This document shows positions 9,825 to 20,211 of a stretch of 64,000 nt of DNA, one piece after another. The DNA comes from Myrica gale (taxonomy: Eukaryota; Streptophyta; Magnoliopsida; Fagales; Myricaceae). The position numbers and the translations under genes were made by a program. The stretch spans positions 9,000,001 to 9,064,000 of the forward strand of contig OZ005604.1 in NCBI GenBank assembly GCA_963930655.1, read 5' to 3'. The notes under the pieces were generated by a model that had not been told where the DNA came from, made no database searches, and saw only the letters and a list, made by a program, of their open reading frames with translations. Positions within the stretch are counted from its first letter, which is position 1; every line of letters begins with the position of its first letter.

Positions 9825-11589
9825 GGTAAAAATCCAGCCCTCTTAGGAAAAACCTTGCTGGCCGAAAATCATGCTACCCTCTCTCTCTATTTTCTTCTTG
9901 TTTTCTCCTGTTGGTTGGTTGTGGTTTAATGGTGGGTTGTCTAAGTAGTTTTTCTCCTTGTGTTCATGGATGTTTAGTGTAGATCTATGCATGTTTAGTG
10001 TAGATCTATGCATGCTAAATGTGGATCTATGCATGTTTAGGGTAGATCTTGCAAGTGCTTAAGTGTAGCATAGATTTTTACATGAGAACATGGAAAAATG
10101 GCTGAATCCGAAATTAGGGTTCTTGAGAAATTGGTTTGGTGCTCTAGGTGTTTGATAAAAGGCCGAAGAGAGGATTGAAACCTAAATTGAGCAAGTATGG
10201 CCGAATTTAGGGGTTGGTGCATTAGGTTGTATGTATGCTAGTCATATTGAGAACCACTAAGCCCTAAGTGTTAGAGATAGGTTCAGATCTGGAAAAATAG
10301 GCAAGAGGACCACTAATGCACACTAGGTGTTTGGTAAAAAGCCCAAGAGCAATGGGTAAATGCAATGGTGTTAGCTTGATGAATATGGAACCATGGTTTG
10401 GTTATAAACTTCGAGTTGAAGTTGTAAAAGTGGGAGGAAGGTGAGAGGATGGTTGCTGCTAAGAAATGTTAAGCTAGCCTTGGATGTTGGTTGTGACATG
10501 GAGAGATTCGGATTTTGGTTGTTGGAAATTTGGAGGGCTAGAAAGATTATTGTGATTGCTGGAATTTACATATGCAGATTTCAAGGCTGGAATAGAGAGT
10601 GTGTTTTGATGCATTTGTGGTTATCTCTTGATATTGAGTGGATCCTAGATTGTAGGCCTCGGAAATGGGAAGATTTTAAGTCATACCTTGGATGATTCCG
10701 ATAACTATCGAATGAGATATGCGTTGTTCGAGGCCCGAACGTCAAGCTGCCAGCAGTCTTGCACGTCCGGAATGTCAGCTCATTTCGAGCACCCTTTTGA
10801 GGAATCATTTTAAGTCCAAATTTTACGGGGTTGGTCTTGAATTTTAAGCTTAATAAAGAGGAACGTTTTAAGGTAAATTGCAGGTGATTTAGAGGTAAGA
10901 CGAATAAGTTGTGATATTTTGAAAATTGAGGGCCGAGCTGGAAACAACAATAGTGTGGTTGTAGGATTTTTGCTTAATATGAAATGTTTTTGAAGATGTA
11001 TGACAAAATCTGCTGTTGTGAAATTTACTCCCTATATTTCAAGGTAAATTTTGTGTAATTTGGAGCCATGGTCTGGAAGTTATGAATTTTTTAAGTTGGA
11101 GACGCTAGGGCTGCCCGCTTAGAAATTTGCAGCGGCTTGTATTGTCGGGTAAGGTTTTGGGTGGCTAGCGAGCTTCAAATTACTTAGAATTTTGATATGA
11201 TATGAAAAATTAGTGTGAGGGTCAATTAGAATAGATTTCGTGTGAGTAATTTATTGATTACTCTATACGTTTAGTAAACCTATGAATAACAATAGTACGA
11301 TTCATTGTAGGTAATGAGACGTTTGATACTCGAGCAAGCGAAGGTAAGTGAAAATTGTAAGTAGAAACTTACGCCTTTCAAAACTGGAATGATACACAAC
11401 ATGAAAATATTTATGAATAAGCACATCAAGCATGACATTATCAAGCACGACATGAATACATCATGATCATTTGCATTCATTTTCCTCATGAGAAAGGAGA
11501 AATTTTATGCAAATGAAAGTACCATTGTTATGCTACTTTATGACAAGTTTTATCACAAGTTAGTTAATGAACTCAAGTTGGTCGGTACC

Positions 11590-11820
11590 GTACCAAGTCA
11601 AGAAGGTGCATCCATACCGAAGGACGTTTACGTGAAGGATGGATGTCACCTAGGGCACCCATACCGAAGGATGCTTGCAAGAAGGATGGGTAGTCCACGA
11701 GGTATGTGCAATCACACTGAAGGATGCTTGCAAGAAGGTGTGAACCTCAAAGGGTCGTGTCTAGTCACTGAAGGACGAATGCGAGAAGGTGTGCTAGCTC
11801 GACCATATGTAAGGTCCCTA
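11590..11820 (+). repeat. Repeated ACCGAAGGATG/CACTGAAGGACG module of the LTR
   Basis: After GGTACCGTACC (11583-11593) come about five degenerate repeats of an approximately 45-55 base unit: A(C)CGAAGGA(C/T)G, then (A)CGTGAAGGATGG or TGCAAGAAGG, then a spacer. The same array is seen at 22802-22985, 31280-31495 and 40640-40760, and inverted at 27925-28085 and 49435-49590. It leads straight into the paired hairpins. Confidence 0.75.
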
Positions 11821-11836
11821 AGGGAAATAGGGGACA

Positions 11837-11872
11837 GTTCCAACGGGAACGCACAACCCTGATGTCAGGGGT
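11837..11872 (+). other. Two adjacent hairpins conserved in all long gypsy LTRs
   Basis: GTTCC-AACG-GGAAC (11837-11850) is followed within a few bases by ACCCTGA-TG-TCAGGGGT (about 11855-11872). In the copy at 23019-23054 the second stem is AACCCTGA-CT-TCAGGGTT. In the inverted copy at 49357-49394 the first is GTTCC-GAA-GGGAAC and the second ACCCTGA-CT-TCAGGGGT. Loops vary while stems are kept. No function is known to me. Confidence 0.6.
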
Positions 11873-12586
11873 AAATAGAGGGCAAGTAGCCCATCAGATA
11901 AGATGTGAAATGATTTTCCCAAAAGCAAGAATTTTACAAGTATAAGTATTGTTTTCAAGAGCAAGTGCACGTGCATATGCAAACATGAGGCATACACGTG
12001 CATCACGATTCATGATCATGCATGAATCGCATTATGTTTACACGATTATGATTTCAAGTTCAAGTGCATGCTTACAATTTCAAATCCATGTTTTAGCTAT
12101 AATTCCTTACTGAGTCTTTCGACTCACAGTTTTAAATTGTATCATTCCAGATAATGTTTCAGGGGAGGAATCTTAAGAAGAGGATCTTGAACCCTAGGAG
12201 AAGGGTTGACGAAAATGTCTCTTCCTTGTTGCTTAATTTTAGTAAAGGTTTAGATAATTTTTGTAAGAGCCGACATGAGCCTCCGTGATGTGGTGGTCAT
12301 GGGTTATTCGGCTTAGTAAGTTAAGGTTTTTAACTGGTTGATATTTTGAGACCATGTTATAACTACTTTAAGTTATCGATGGGAAGCATGTTCTTATGTG
12401 CGTTAAACGCTAGCGATATAAGGCTTCTTTTAAATATTGAGGCATCATGATATTTCCGCTGCAAGAATACTCTTAACGAGATATATTTTCCGCTGCAAGA
12501 ATTTTAGTAAGTACGCTTGAGCGTTCCTTGTCGGGAATGCTCGCGGCTGTCATTAGCCTCGTTTAGCTAGCGTTCGGGACGTGACA

Positions 12587-13596
12587 GCCCTCCCTCAAAA
12601 ACTTCAAAAAAATCTTAGAAATTAAAATTTTTCATAAAAATTACATTTTCACCCCCTTAAATTTCAAAAAAAAAAATCAGCACCCACTTCAAAAACTGAA
12701 TTTTTTTCATGAAAATTACATTTTCACCCCCTAAAATTCAAAAAGTCCCAACAAATTGTATGTTGGGCAATATTTAGAAAATTGGCTTAATTTTTAACAA
12801 ATCTTTTTACACCTAACTAAGATAATAAATAAGATTATCTTTCTTTTTAAATTTAAAACTATACGATTGTGTTTTGGGGATCTTTAACCATTCTAAATCA
12901 CAACCAAATGACAATATAAATCATTTCAGATTTTTTTGAAGTTTTTGAAAGGTAAAAATTATACAATTAAACAAAAAATTCTTATAAATAATATGATAAA
13001 AGGATACACTAAATGATTTTATCTTATCTTTATCTCTTTAAACTCTCATTATTTATTATAGTTCTTTTTACCCTTAAAATCACAATTTAGCTATTTCAAG
13101 GAAAAATATTTTATTCAAAAGTATCATTCCAATAGAAAAAAACATTGAGCTAAAATCATCATTTTAATTAAAAACGTGTTGAATGTATAATTCAAAAAGA
13201 TAAAATATTTTACACTATTATATAATTTATGATTTTTCATCACTTGAGACATAGTCTCTTCGTCAATAAATATGTTCAAATTTTTAGGACCCATAGTTCG
13301 GGATAGATGGAACGAACGTGGGAGTACAGATAAGAGACACCACATGCCACGTGTTTTAGTTATGAAGTTTTGGAATCCAGTGGTTACTGACGTTCTGTAG
13401 ACAATGAAATTAATTACATCAATGGACAATGGTCATTGTAGTACTGAAGTATAGTGGTGTGCGTAGTTCTTCCTCTTCTTTTAATTTGTCCTTAATTTTG
13501 TCTCTCTTTAATTGGTTTTTGGAACCGTAAAGACTATCCACATTTTATGTTGCATTAGCCCATGCACGTCCTTACTAGCTGCAGATATTCTGTCCT
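12587..13596. other. Intergenic, no gene recognised
   Basis: AT-rich spacer. It has a short local duplication: AAAATTACATTTTCACCCCCT occurs at about 12637 and again at about 12712. Open frames here are short and unrecognised. Confidence 0.5.
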
Positions 13597-13639
13597 TTTT
13601 TATTTATTTTTTTCTTGAAATACCTCGTCTCATTAAAAT

Positions 13640-14010
13640 AAAACCACCACACCAAAACATAATTCAGATCACAAAAAGGAGGAACAACCAAAATATCAAT
13701 AAAACCAGAGCGTTTAGAACAAGCAGCCCATTGGGCAAGTAGGTGAGCTTGCTTATTCAAGCGCCTAGGAACCCAGTTAAGCGCCCAAGCAGACTGCCCT
13801 TTGAAAGCTGCCCGAAGAGAAAAAACCAAGTCTTCGATTTTTCAACAAGGAGGATGAAGCGTTTGAGAAATTTCTGAGCACAGTTGCTTCGAGTCGAATT
13901 TCGAAGATCACACGCAACCATTGCTTAGAGAAAGCAAGTACCACAGCTCGGGAAGCAGCCCTCACTTCCCCCACAAGGGGGTCTATTGCCCAAATCCACT
14001 CCATCTACAC
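13640..14010 (-). pseudogene. LINE RNase H domain, C-terminal end
   Basis: Two overlapping frames carry DPLVGEVRAASRAVVLA (start side, degraded active-site region) and NWVPRRLNKQAHLLAQWA, the characteristic final W..R..N..AH.LA.WA block of plant LINE RNase H. A frameshift separates them. The sequence then runs into the A-rich 3' tail. Confidence 0.75.
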
Positions 14011-14862
14011 CATACAGAGAGATCTAGAGGAGTCTCGACAAGAGACGGCTATGTCCAATCCATCATGATATACAGCTACGTCAAAGTTGATCTTCAACCA
14101 ACTTGATTCAAGAGGAGACCAGGATTCAGCAAAAGCAGATCAATGAGAAGTCCAAGCGAGGTAGTGTTCAGAAAACCGACGTAAAAGGGAAGACTTGAGG
14201 TCATCAAGAACCTCCTCATATAGACAACAGAGAAAATCTAGTTCTGCTTGAGGATCGACCACACAAAAGCTAGGAACTTTAATCAGGATGGCCTCCTAAG
14301 CAACCTTCCAAAGGAGAAGCTTCAAACGATCCTAAAGCCAAACTTTCTAAAGGGATGACAAATCAAAATCATGCATATAAGAAGGAATAGAATGACGAGT
14401 ACTCTGGTCCACTAACAGAGAATTTGCCCCGAGGATATGGAGACCAAAAAATAGAATACCGAGCATGCTTCAAGGAGGAGCTAGAGGCAAGATAATATCC
14501 ACAGTGTTTGGGGGAAAACATAGATTGCAGCAGAGAGATATTCTAAGATCCAGAAAATCGTCCACCAACTGACTAACAAACCGGACTTGACTAGTCTAAA
14601 AGCCAGAAGGGAGCCACACAGGTAGAAAGGCCTCATTCAAAGGGAACCAAAGGTCAAACCGAGCATCAAGAGAAGAACCATTGCCAGGAGTAAAATAAAC
14701 TTGAGAGCAGAGAGAAGCACAAATCTTACAAAGCCCTTCCAAATAAGGGACACAACAGGCTTAGAAGTAGAGTCAATGAAACTAGTCTAAGGAAAATATT
14801 TAGCCCTCAACATGTCCACCCAAAGAGCCGAAGCAGAGGAAATAATTTTCCGACCAAGTTTT

Positions 14863-16112
14863 TGTGAGTCCTAGTTTTCAGGATAAAGGCAACTCAAGAG
14901 GGGGGTGAATTGGTTTTCTAAAACTTTTTAGTATTGACCCCCAAAGACGTGTTTTCTAGTAGATACTACTTTAACACAAGTATAAAATGCAATAAGAGTA
15001 AGTATGTGCTCAAAGTAAAAACTAGGGACAAGAGAAGCAAATCCTCGATTTTTAGGTGGTTCGGCAAACCCGCCTACATCCACCCTTCAAGCTCCTTCAC
15101 CGAGCCTTGAGGTTTTCCACTATCTTCCAATAGCTTTACACTCTAGCTTCCGGGTGCTAGAGAACCGTACAAGTGCTTTCCCGGGCTCAACACTCAAACC
15201 CACCCAAGTGGTTTTTTTAGGCTCACCACTCACAACCTAACAAGCTCTAGATATACACTCTCTAAGCTTCTTCTTTAGTGAACAACCTCACTAAAGGAAA
15301 CACCTATCTTGGATATGAAGATAGAAGAACAAAAACTCTCTTGATAGAGTAGGTATGAAAATGGAAGCTTCTATCTCTTGATTCACACAAAGACAATGAT
15401 ATGAAAGTGTGTTTTGTGAGAATGATATGAGAAATATGAAATAAGAAGGTTTGAAATATGTCTCAAGCTATAAAAATGATATGTGGTTGTTGGTTCATGA
15501 TTTTAGATGAAATGAAGGTGTATTTATAGGCCACATGTGAAAACTAGCCGTTTATAGCCTTTAGAAGTCGATTTGACAATTTTATAGTTGAACCAGTCGA
15601 CCGCTTTATGTACCGGTCGACTGGTTCAAGTAGCCGTTGCGAACGGTCATAAATTTGAATGCGTCAAGATCATCCGCTTCATGTAGAGGTCGACCGCAAC
15701 AAAAATTTCATCGATCGGTTCATTTAAAACCATGTTTTTGACCACTTTTAAACACCTAATTTTAAAGGCTTACTTCCCATAAGTATATGAAAGGTTTGGA
15801 AATATATTTGGGGTGTTTTGAAACCTTTAAAAATATTTTAATCTTTCAAACAAAAGGTAAAAAGGTTTATGCACGTTTTGAAAGATATGCAAGTGTGATT
15901 CATAATCCTTGTCAAATGTGAAACAAAGAGTTACAAGGATTATACCCTAAGGTCTTGAATCTTCACTTTGAGCTCCTTGCATCTTCTTGTTCTTCTTTCT
16001 TAAAGTCTTTGGCTCTTTTATCAAGTCGTCTTTGTCTTTGAAGATGTCCACTTTATAAACTTGATCCATTTATTGAAATCATCAAAATCTTGATTGTGCA
16101 CAAAAGCCTACA
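14863..16112 (-). mobile_element. Solo copia LTR (SIRE-like), 1250 bp, inside the LINE
   Basis: On the plus strand it runs from TGTGAGTCCTAG to AAAAGCCTACA. In element orientation (minus) it starts TGTAGGCTTTTGTGC. It is flanked by GTTTT on the left and GTTTC on the right, a near-perfect 5-bp duplication. The same LTR occurs at 33772-34194 (internally deleted) and as 225-bp pieces at 35641, 37811 and 43095, where element internal sequence adjoins it. With no internal sequence here, it is a solo LTR left by LTR-LTR recombination. Confidence 0.8.
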
Positions 16113-17640
16113 GTTTCATTAAAAAAGCCCAGTTAATCTCTCCCACTTTTCGAATACCAAAACCACCGAATGACTTCGGCTGACAAATAGGATTTCAAGC
16201 TTTGGGAGAATAATTGTGGACCTGGCAAGTCGAAAAACCCCACCAAAAGTCTTTAAGTAATCTATCAACTATTTCACAACAACCCACAGGAAGCATACAA
16301 GACTGTATGAAGTATTGGGGAATAGTTGTGGCCACTGACTTAATCAAAGTGGTCCTTCCCGCTTGGGATAACTTCTTGTACTTTCAGCTAGACAATTTTG
16401 AAGCCACACATCCCTTAAGGAGCTCAAAATGAGAAAAAACAATAGGAAGAGCCAAATACTTGCTATCCCGCTTGATGACCAAAAAGTTAAGTACTGACAC
16501 TTCGGGATGAGTATTGGGACTACAATAAAGTGCTGATTTGAGCTTATTCATCTTCAAACCGGACCAGCGACAATAAGGAGAGAGAAAATCATCAAAAGCT
16601 TTAGACTCCCTCAAATTTGCTCGGAAAAAACAAAGAGATCATCCACTAATAATAAATGAGAAACTGGTGCAGCATTCCTCGCCACCTTGGTACCATGCAT
16701 AAGACCAATCTGTTCCAGTTTTTGAAAGAGACGCGAGAGAGGCTCAACAACTAATAGAAATAAAAATGGAGATAGGGGTCACCCTGCCTGAAACCCCTAC
16801 CCGGTTGCATGTTACCCACTGGAGACCCATTGAAGAATAAGGAATAGGATACCGTTGATATACACTGGTGAATGAATTGTATCCACAGGGGGAAAACCTA
16901 AAACACTTAAGCACATGGAATATATATTTCTACTCCAATCTATTATATGCTTGAGCCATGTTGATCTTAACTGCCACTTACCCAGACTTTTCCAAATTTA
17001 TGATTCATTGAATAAAAAAATTCCGCAGCAGTAATGGAATTATCCTGGATAGCACAACCAAGAACAAAAGCGAATTGAGAAGAAGAAATGAACCGAGGAA
17101 GCAAGGATTTGAGCCTGTTAGCTAATAGTTTAGAAATGATCTTGTAACAAACGTTACAAAGACCAATAGGTCGAAACTGATTGACCTGAGTGGGATTGTT
17201 AACCTTGGGCAGAAGCGCCACATAGGTGAAATTAATCTCCTTCAACAAAAGTCCCGAAGAGAAAAAATTGCTGATCAGACAACAAAAGTCCTTGCCTACA
17301 ATAAGCCAAAACCTCTGATAAAAAAAAGTCGTAAATTTGTCAGGACCTGGTGCTTTAGCTGGTACCAATTGCTTCACAGTACGGAGGATCTCAACATTAG
17401 CTGATACTTCATAGAGCAAGCAGTTCTCAGCCTCAGAGATAATCAGATGAATAATCTCTTCAATTTCTATAGCCAAATCGAGATTCTCAGAGCGATAAAA
17501 ATAATCGAAATGCGAAAGAAGCGGATTATGGATAATAGTGGGATTAGACCACCACCTCCCTTGGCTATCCCTAAGAAGGTGGATATTGTTCTGATGGACA
17601 GCTGAAAAAAATTTAGTATTAAGATCCATCATCATAAGCT
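16113..17640 (-). pseudogene. LINE reverse transcriptase domain
   Basis: Minus-strand pieces in order: LVPAKAPGPDKFT with YQRFW; ALLPKVNNPTQVNQFRPIGL; NVCYKIISKLLANRLK; FISSSQFAFV (about 17360-17060). Then the catalytic block LLLVDDLFVF (about 16660-16625) with its paired aspartates, and CRWSGLKMNKLKSALYCSP (about 16570-16515). These are the conserved blocks of L1 reverse transcriptases. At least two frameshifts and several stops disrupt it. The solo LTR follows directly downstream. Confidence 0.9.
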
Positions 17641-17982
17641 AATTAACTCTAGACTTTGCCTTCCAAAGATATTTCCTCCTACTTCATGGTTTGTTGAGGC
17701 TCTGTTCGCATAGAGAAGCATCAACCAAATCCGAAGAAGGTTGATTCTCCAATAAAACAAGTCGCTGATGAAGCTTCTTGATAACAGTCGGGAGAAAGCC
17801 AACAATATTCTATTCCGACGATGCAAAGTCTTTTGCACATAAAAGAGTTTACGCATCAACTGAAAAGCCAAAGATCCATCCGAAGGATAAACCCAAGCAC
17901 TCTAAATAACAAAAAAGGGATGACCATAAGGAAGGAGGAGGATTGGACAGTGATCCAATGAAGATCTGGGAAGGTGACAAAT

Positions 17983-18640
17983 CTAGGCTTGGAGAAACAG
18001 CGTGGACGATGCTGCATTGGCAAAACCTTTATCTAGATGTCCCATGATCCTCCTAAAGCCATGACGACCATTGCACAAAGTGAAAGGAGTCCCAGAGAAC
18101 CCTAGGTCGACAAGGCAATGATGTAATTGCAAATGATAAAGGTCATTAGAAGACGAAGAGGCAAAGCTTTGACCACCCTGTTTCTCATGAGGCACCATAA
18201 CTATATTATAGTCACCTATAATCACTGAAGGACCATCAAAATGGTCACCAAGTTGCGAAAGTAATGGCCAAAAGGATCCTTGTCCAATCCAGGGGATAAT
18301 AAATGAGAGATAAAGCCGTAGCTTTTTTAGGAGGATCATCCTTAATTAGAAGATGAATAATATTTTCAGTGCAACAAAACAAGATCAAATTCAACCCCTT
18401 GATGCCAGGAAAAAGACATCCCACCACTCAACCCAACAGCAAGAGAAAAAAGAAATAACTGAAAACATTCACAAGAGATAAAGGTAGGAGCATGACCAAC
18501 CTTAGTTTCAAATAGGCAGATAGCGTCGAGATTATGTTGCCTAATCAGAGCTTTTAAGGAACGAAGTGCCGCAGGGCAGGCTAACCCCCTATAGACTCAG
18601 CCAAAAATGAACGAGTATTCAGCTTCGAGATCAAATACAA
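17983..18640 (-). pseudogene. LINE AP-endonuclease domain
   Basis: The minus strand encodes SLKALIRQHNLDAICLFETKV (written here in broken form across a stop; about 18570-18510), the first block with the catalytic glutamate. Later come VIIGDYNIV, HEKQGG, LVDLGFSGTPFTLCN and RIMGHLDKGFANA (about 18230-18000), the remaining endonuclease blocks. Frameshifts lie between them. The gap to the reverse transcriptase (17640-17980) is the usual linker. Confidence 0.82.
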
Positions 18641-18840
18641 GACCATCGAAACTTTCTGCCGCCTGATCCTAAATCAACGTCGCAAACCCCTACCTCATCC
18701 TCGTTCAAGACGTCTCCGAACAACCCCGATCTCTAAAAAAACCTCAGAAGGCAAATATGCTTGGGAATGTAGACTCGCAAACAAGATCCGAGTACGTTTA
18801 CTGGCATAAGGTAGCAATTCAATGGGTTGATTGACCCCTA

Positions 18841-20206
18841 AAAGTGTAAGAATAATGCTCTAAAAACCATTTGTCTGAATAATAGTTATTTAGATGTCAC
18901 ATGTTTATATTTATTTATTGGGTAATATTATGTGAAATAAATGTTACATAGATATTATTGAGTGACATTGTATAAAAGTAAGGCCAATGATTAATGAATT
19001 AAAGGTGGGAAGTATGACTTTTCAGTTCCTTGTTCACTTGATGTTTTGTTTTAGACCGAGGTACATATTGATGTACGATAGGTCTACACTCGTTGTACAT
19101 CTATTTGATAGGATTATGGACTTCGTCATTGAGGTAGGGACCTCAAGCAAACGAATGGGGGAGAGATGTCTCTGTAGATTGTGTCGATAGCCTTCCACAT
19201 CTCAAGTTTCAACAACAAATACGTGAGTAAGATTGAATGTTGAGTTTCGCAATTTTGAACCATTATTTGCCACCAATTTAAGGGATGATAATGGTGTTGT
19301 AACTAAAGAGTATTATTAGAGACCACTTTTTTTGATTTTGTGGCAAAAATAGTAGTTTCAATGACCAGATGTTTGCGACTAAATGAAAATCTTCACTATA
19401 AGCAATTTTTCTTGTAGTGTGTATATATATATATACCATCCCTTCATACTTCAGATGGAAGAAAAACAATCCTACTTGTAGACAAAATTTACACATTCAA
19501 TCCACCAATAGAACAACATAATTAGCATACAGAAAATAATGAATGGTTTTGAATTTTTGTTCCTGTTTGATTTCGATCTATATTATCTTCGTTGCTTCAT
19601 GGAGAATTTCAACTCGACATGCAATGGCATAACTAGGCCTAGAAAGTTTGTATAGCATCCTATCGTCAACTTTTTTGGGGTGTATTGTTGGTGTTGGTGT
19701 CCTCTATGTTGTTGTCATGGTTTGCTGTTGGGATCTGCTACTCTGTTAAAGCCCTAAAAACTCTTATGTAGAAAAATTTTATACGAGGCATTGTAATTTA
19801 TTTATTTTTCTGGAGAAAAGTCAAAGCTCGTCCCATAACTATAGGCAAAATGATTCTCGGCTCGTCAATTATCAAAATAGCGATTTATCTTTTGAAAATC
19901 ATCAATGTACGCCCCCGTCTAAATCAGGAGTGAAGTTAGACAGGAAATCATGCAAAATGATCGAAATGCCCTTCCTAGAGAAAATTACTAAAAATATTAA
20001 AAAATTCATTTAAAATAAAAAATGATCTTTTTAAAAAAGTAATTTTTTTAAATAAAACAATTGAAACTATTTTTCAATAATCTATTTATTCTTAATTTAT
20101 TTATTAAATTTTAATTGATTTAAAAAATTTTAAAAAAGTTTGTCTTAGAGGGGTATTTCGATCATTTTACATGTTTTTTTGTCTGACTTAACGCTTGATT
20201 GGGACA
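18841..20206. other. Intergenic with a short transposon end
   Basis: AT-rich spacer, no gene recognised. It includes the CACTA-like terminus at 19419, a (TA)n run at 19420-19434, and low-complexity A/T runs at 19980-20130. Confidence 0.45.
19230..19419. mobile_element. CACTA-like element end or MITE
   Basis: The segment closes with GCAATTTTTCTTGTAGTG (19402-19419), which matches the very conserved right end of plant CACTA elements. Just before it is GCGACTAAATGAAAATCTTC, a typical subterminal motif. No opposite CACTACAAGAAA end is visible in the preceding few hundred bases, so it is a fragment or a degenerate short derivative. The start is approximate. Confidence 0.5.
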
Positions 20207-20211
20207 TAAAT

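Larger units (their letters stand above)
9201..12586 (+). mobile_element. 3' LTR of the chromovirus, 3386 bp
   Basis: Starts TGTGAGATCC just after the polypurine tract and ends GTTCGGGACGTGACA (TG...CA). This copy ties the other long LTRs in the window (20212, 38266, 48753 and the 27.6-33.7 kb pile) to the chromovirus family. All share the TGTGAGAC start, the GTTCGGG(G/A)(C/T)GTGACA end and the same internal modules: a GAA-rich tract after a short C-rich segment, a GGTACCGTACC motif, a repeated ACCGAAGGA(C/T)G array, and two adjacent hairpins. ORFs inside it are fortuitous. No partner 5' LTR exists here because the element is truncated. Confidence 0.88.
13597..18840 (-). mobile_element. L1-type LINE, minus strand, degraded and interrupted
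   Basis: In minus-strand order: endonuclease (about 18640-17983), reverse transcriptase (17640-16380), the C-terminal region and RNase H (about 14010-13640), then an A-rich tail AAGAAAAAAATAAATAAAAAA (about 13597-13617). That is the standard order for plant L1 elements with an RNase H domain. Stops and frameshifts are frequent. A solo copia LTR at 14863-16112 splits it. The 5' end near 18840 is approximate, and I found no target duplication. Confidence 0.85.

Noticed and set aside
11590..11820. Regularly spaced repeats looking like a CRISPR array.
   Set aside because: Plant nuclear LTR context, degenerate repeats of variable spacing, and the same array in every LTR copy.
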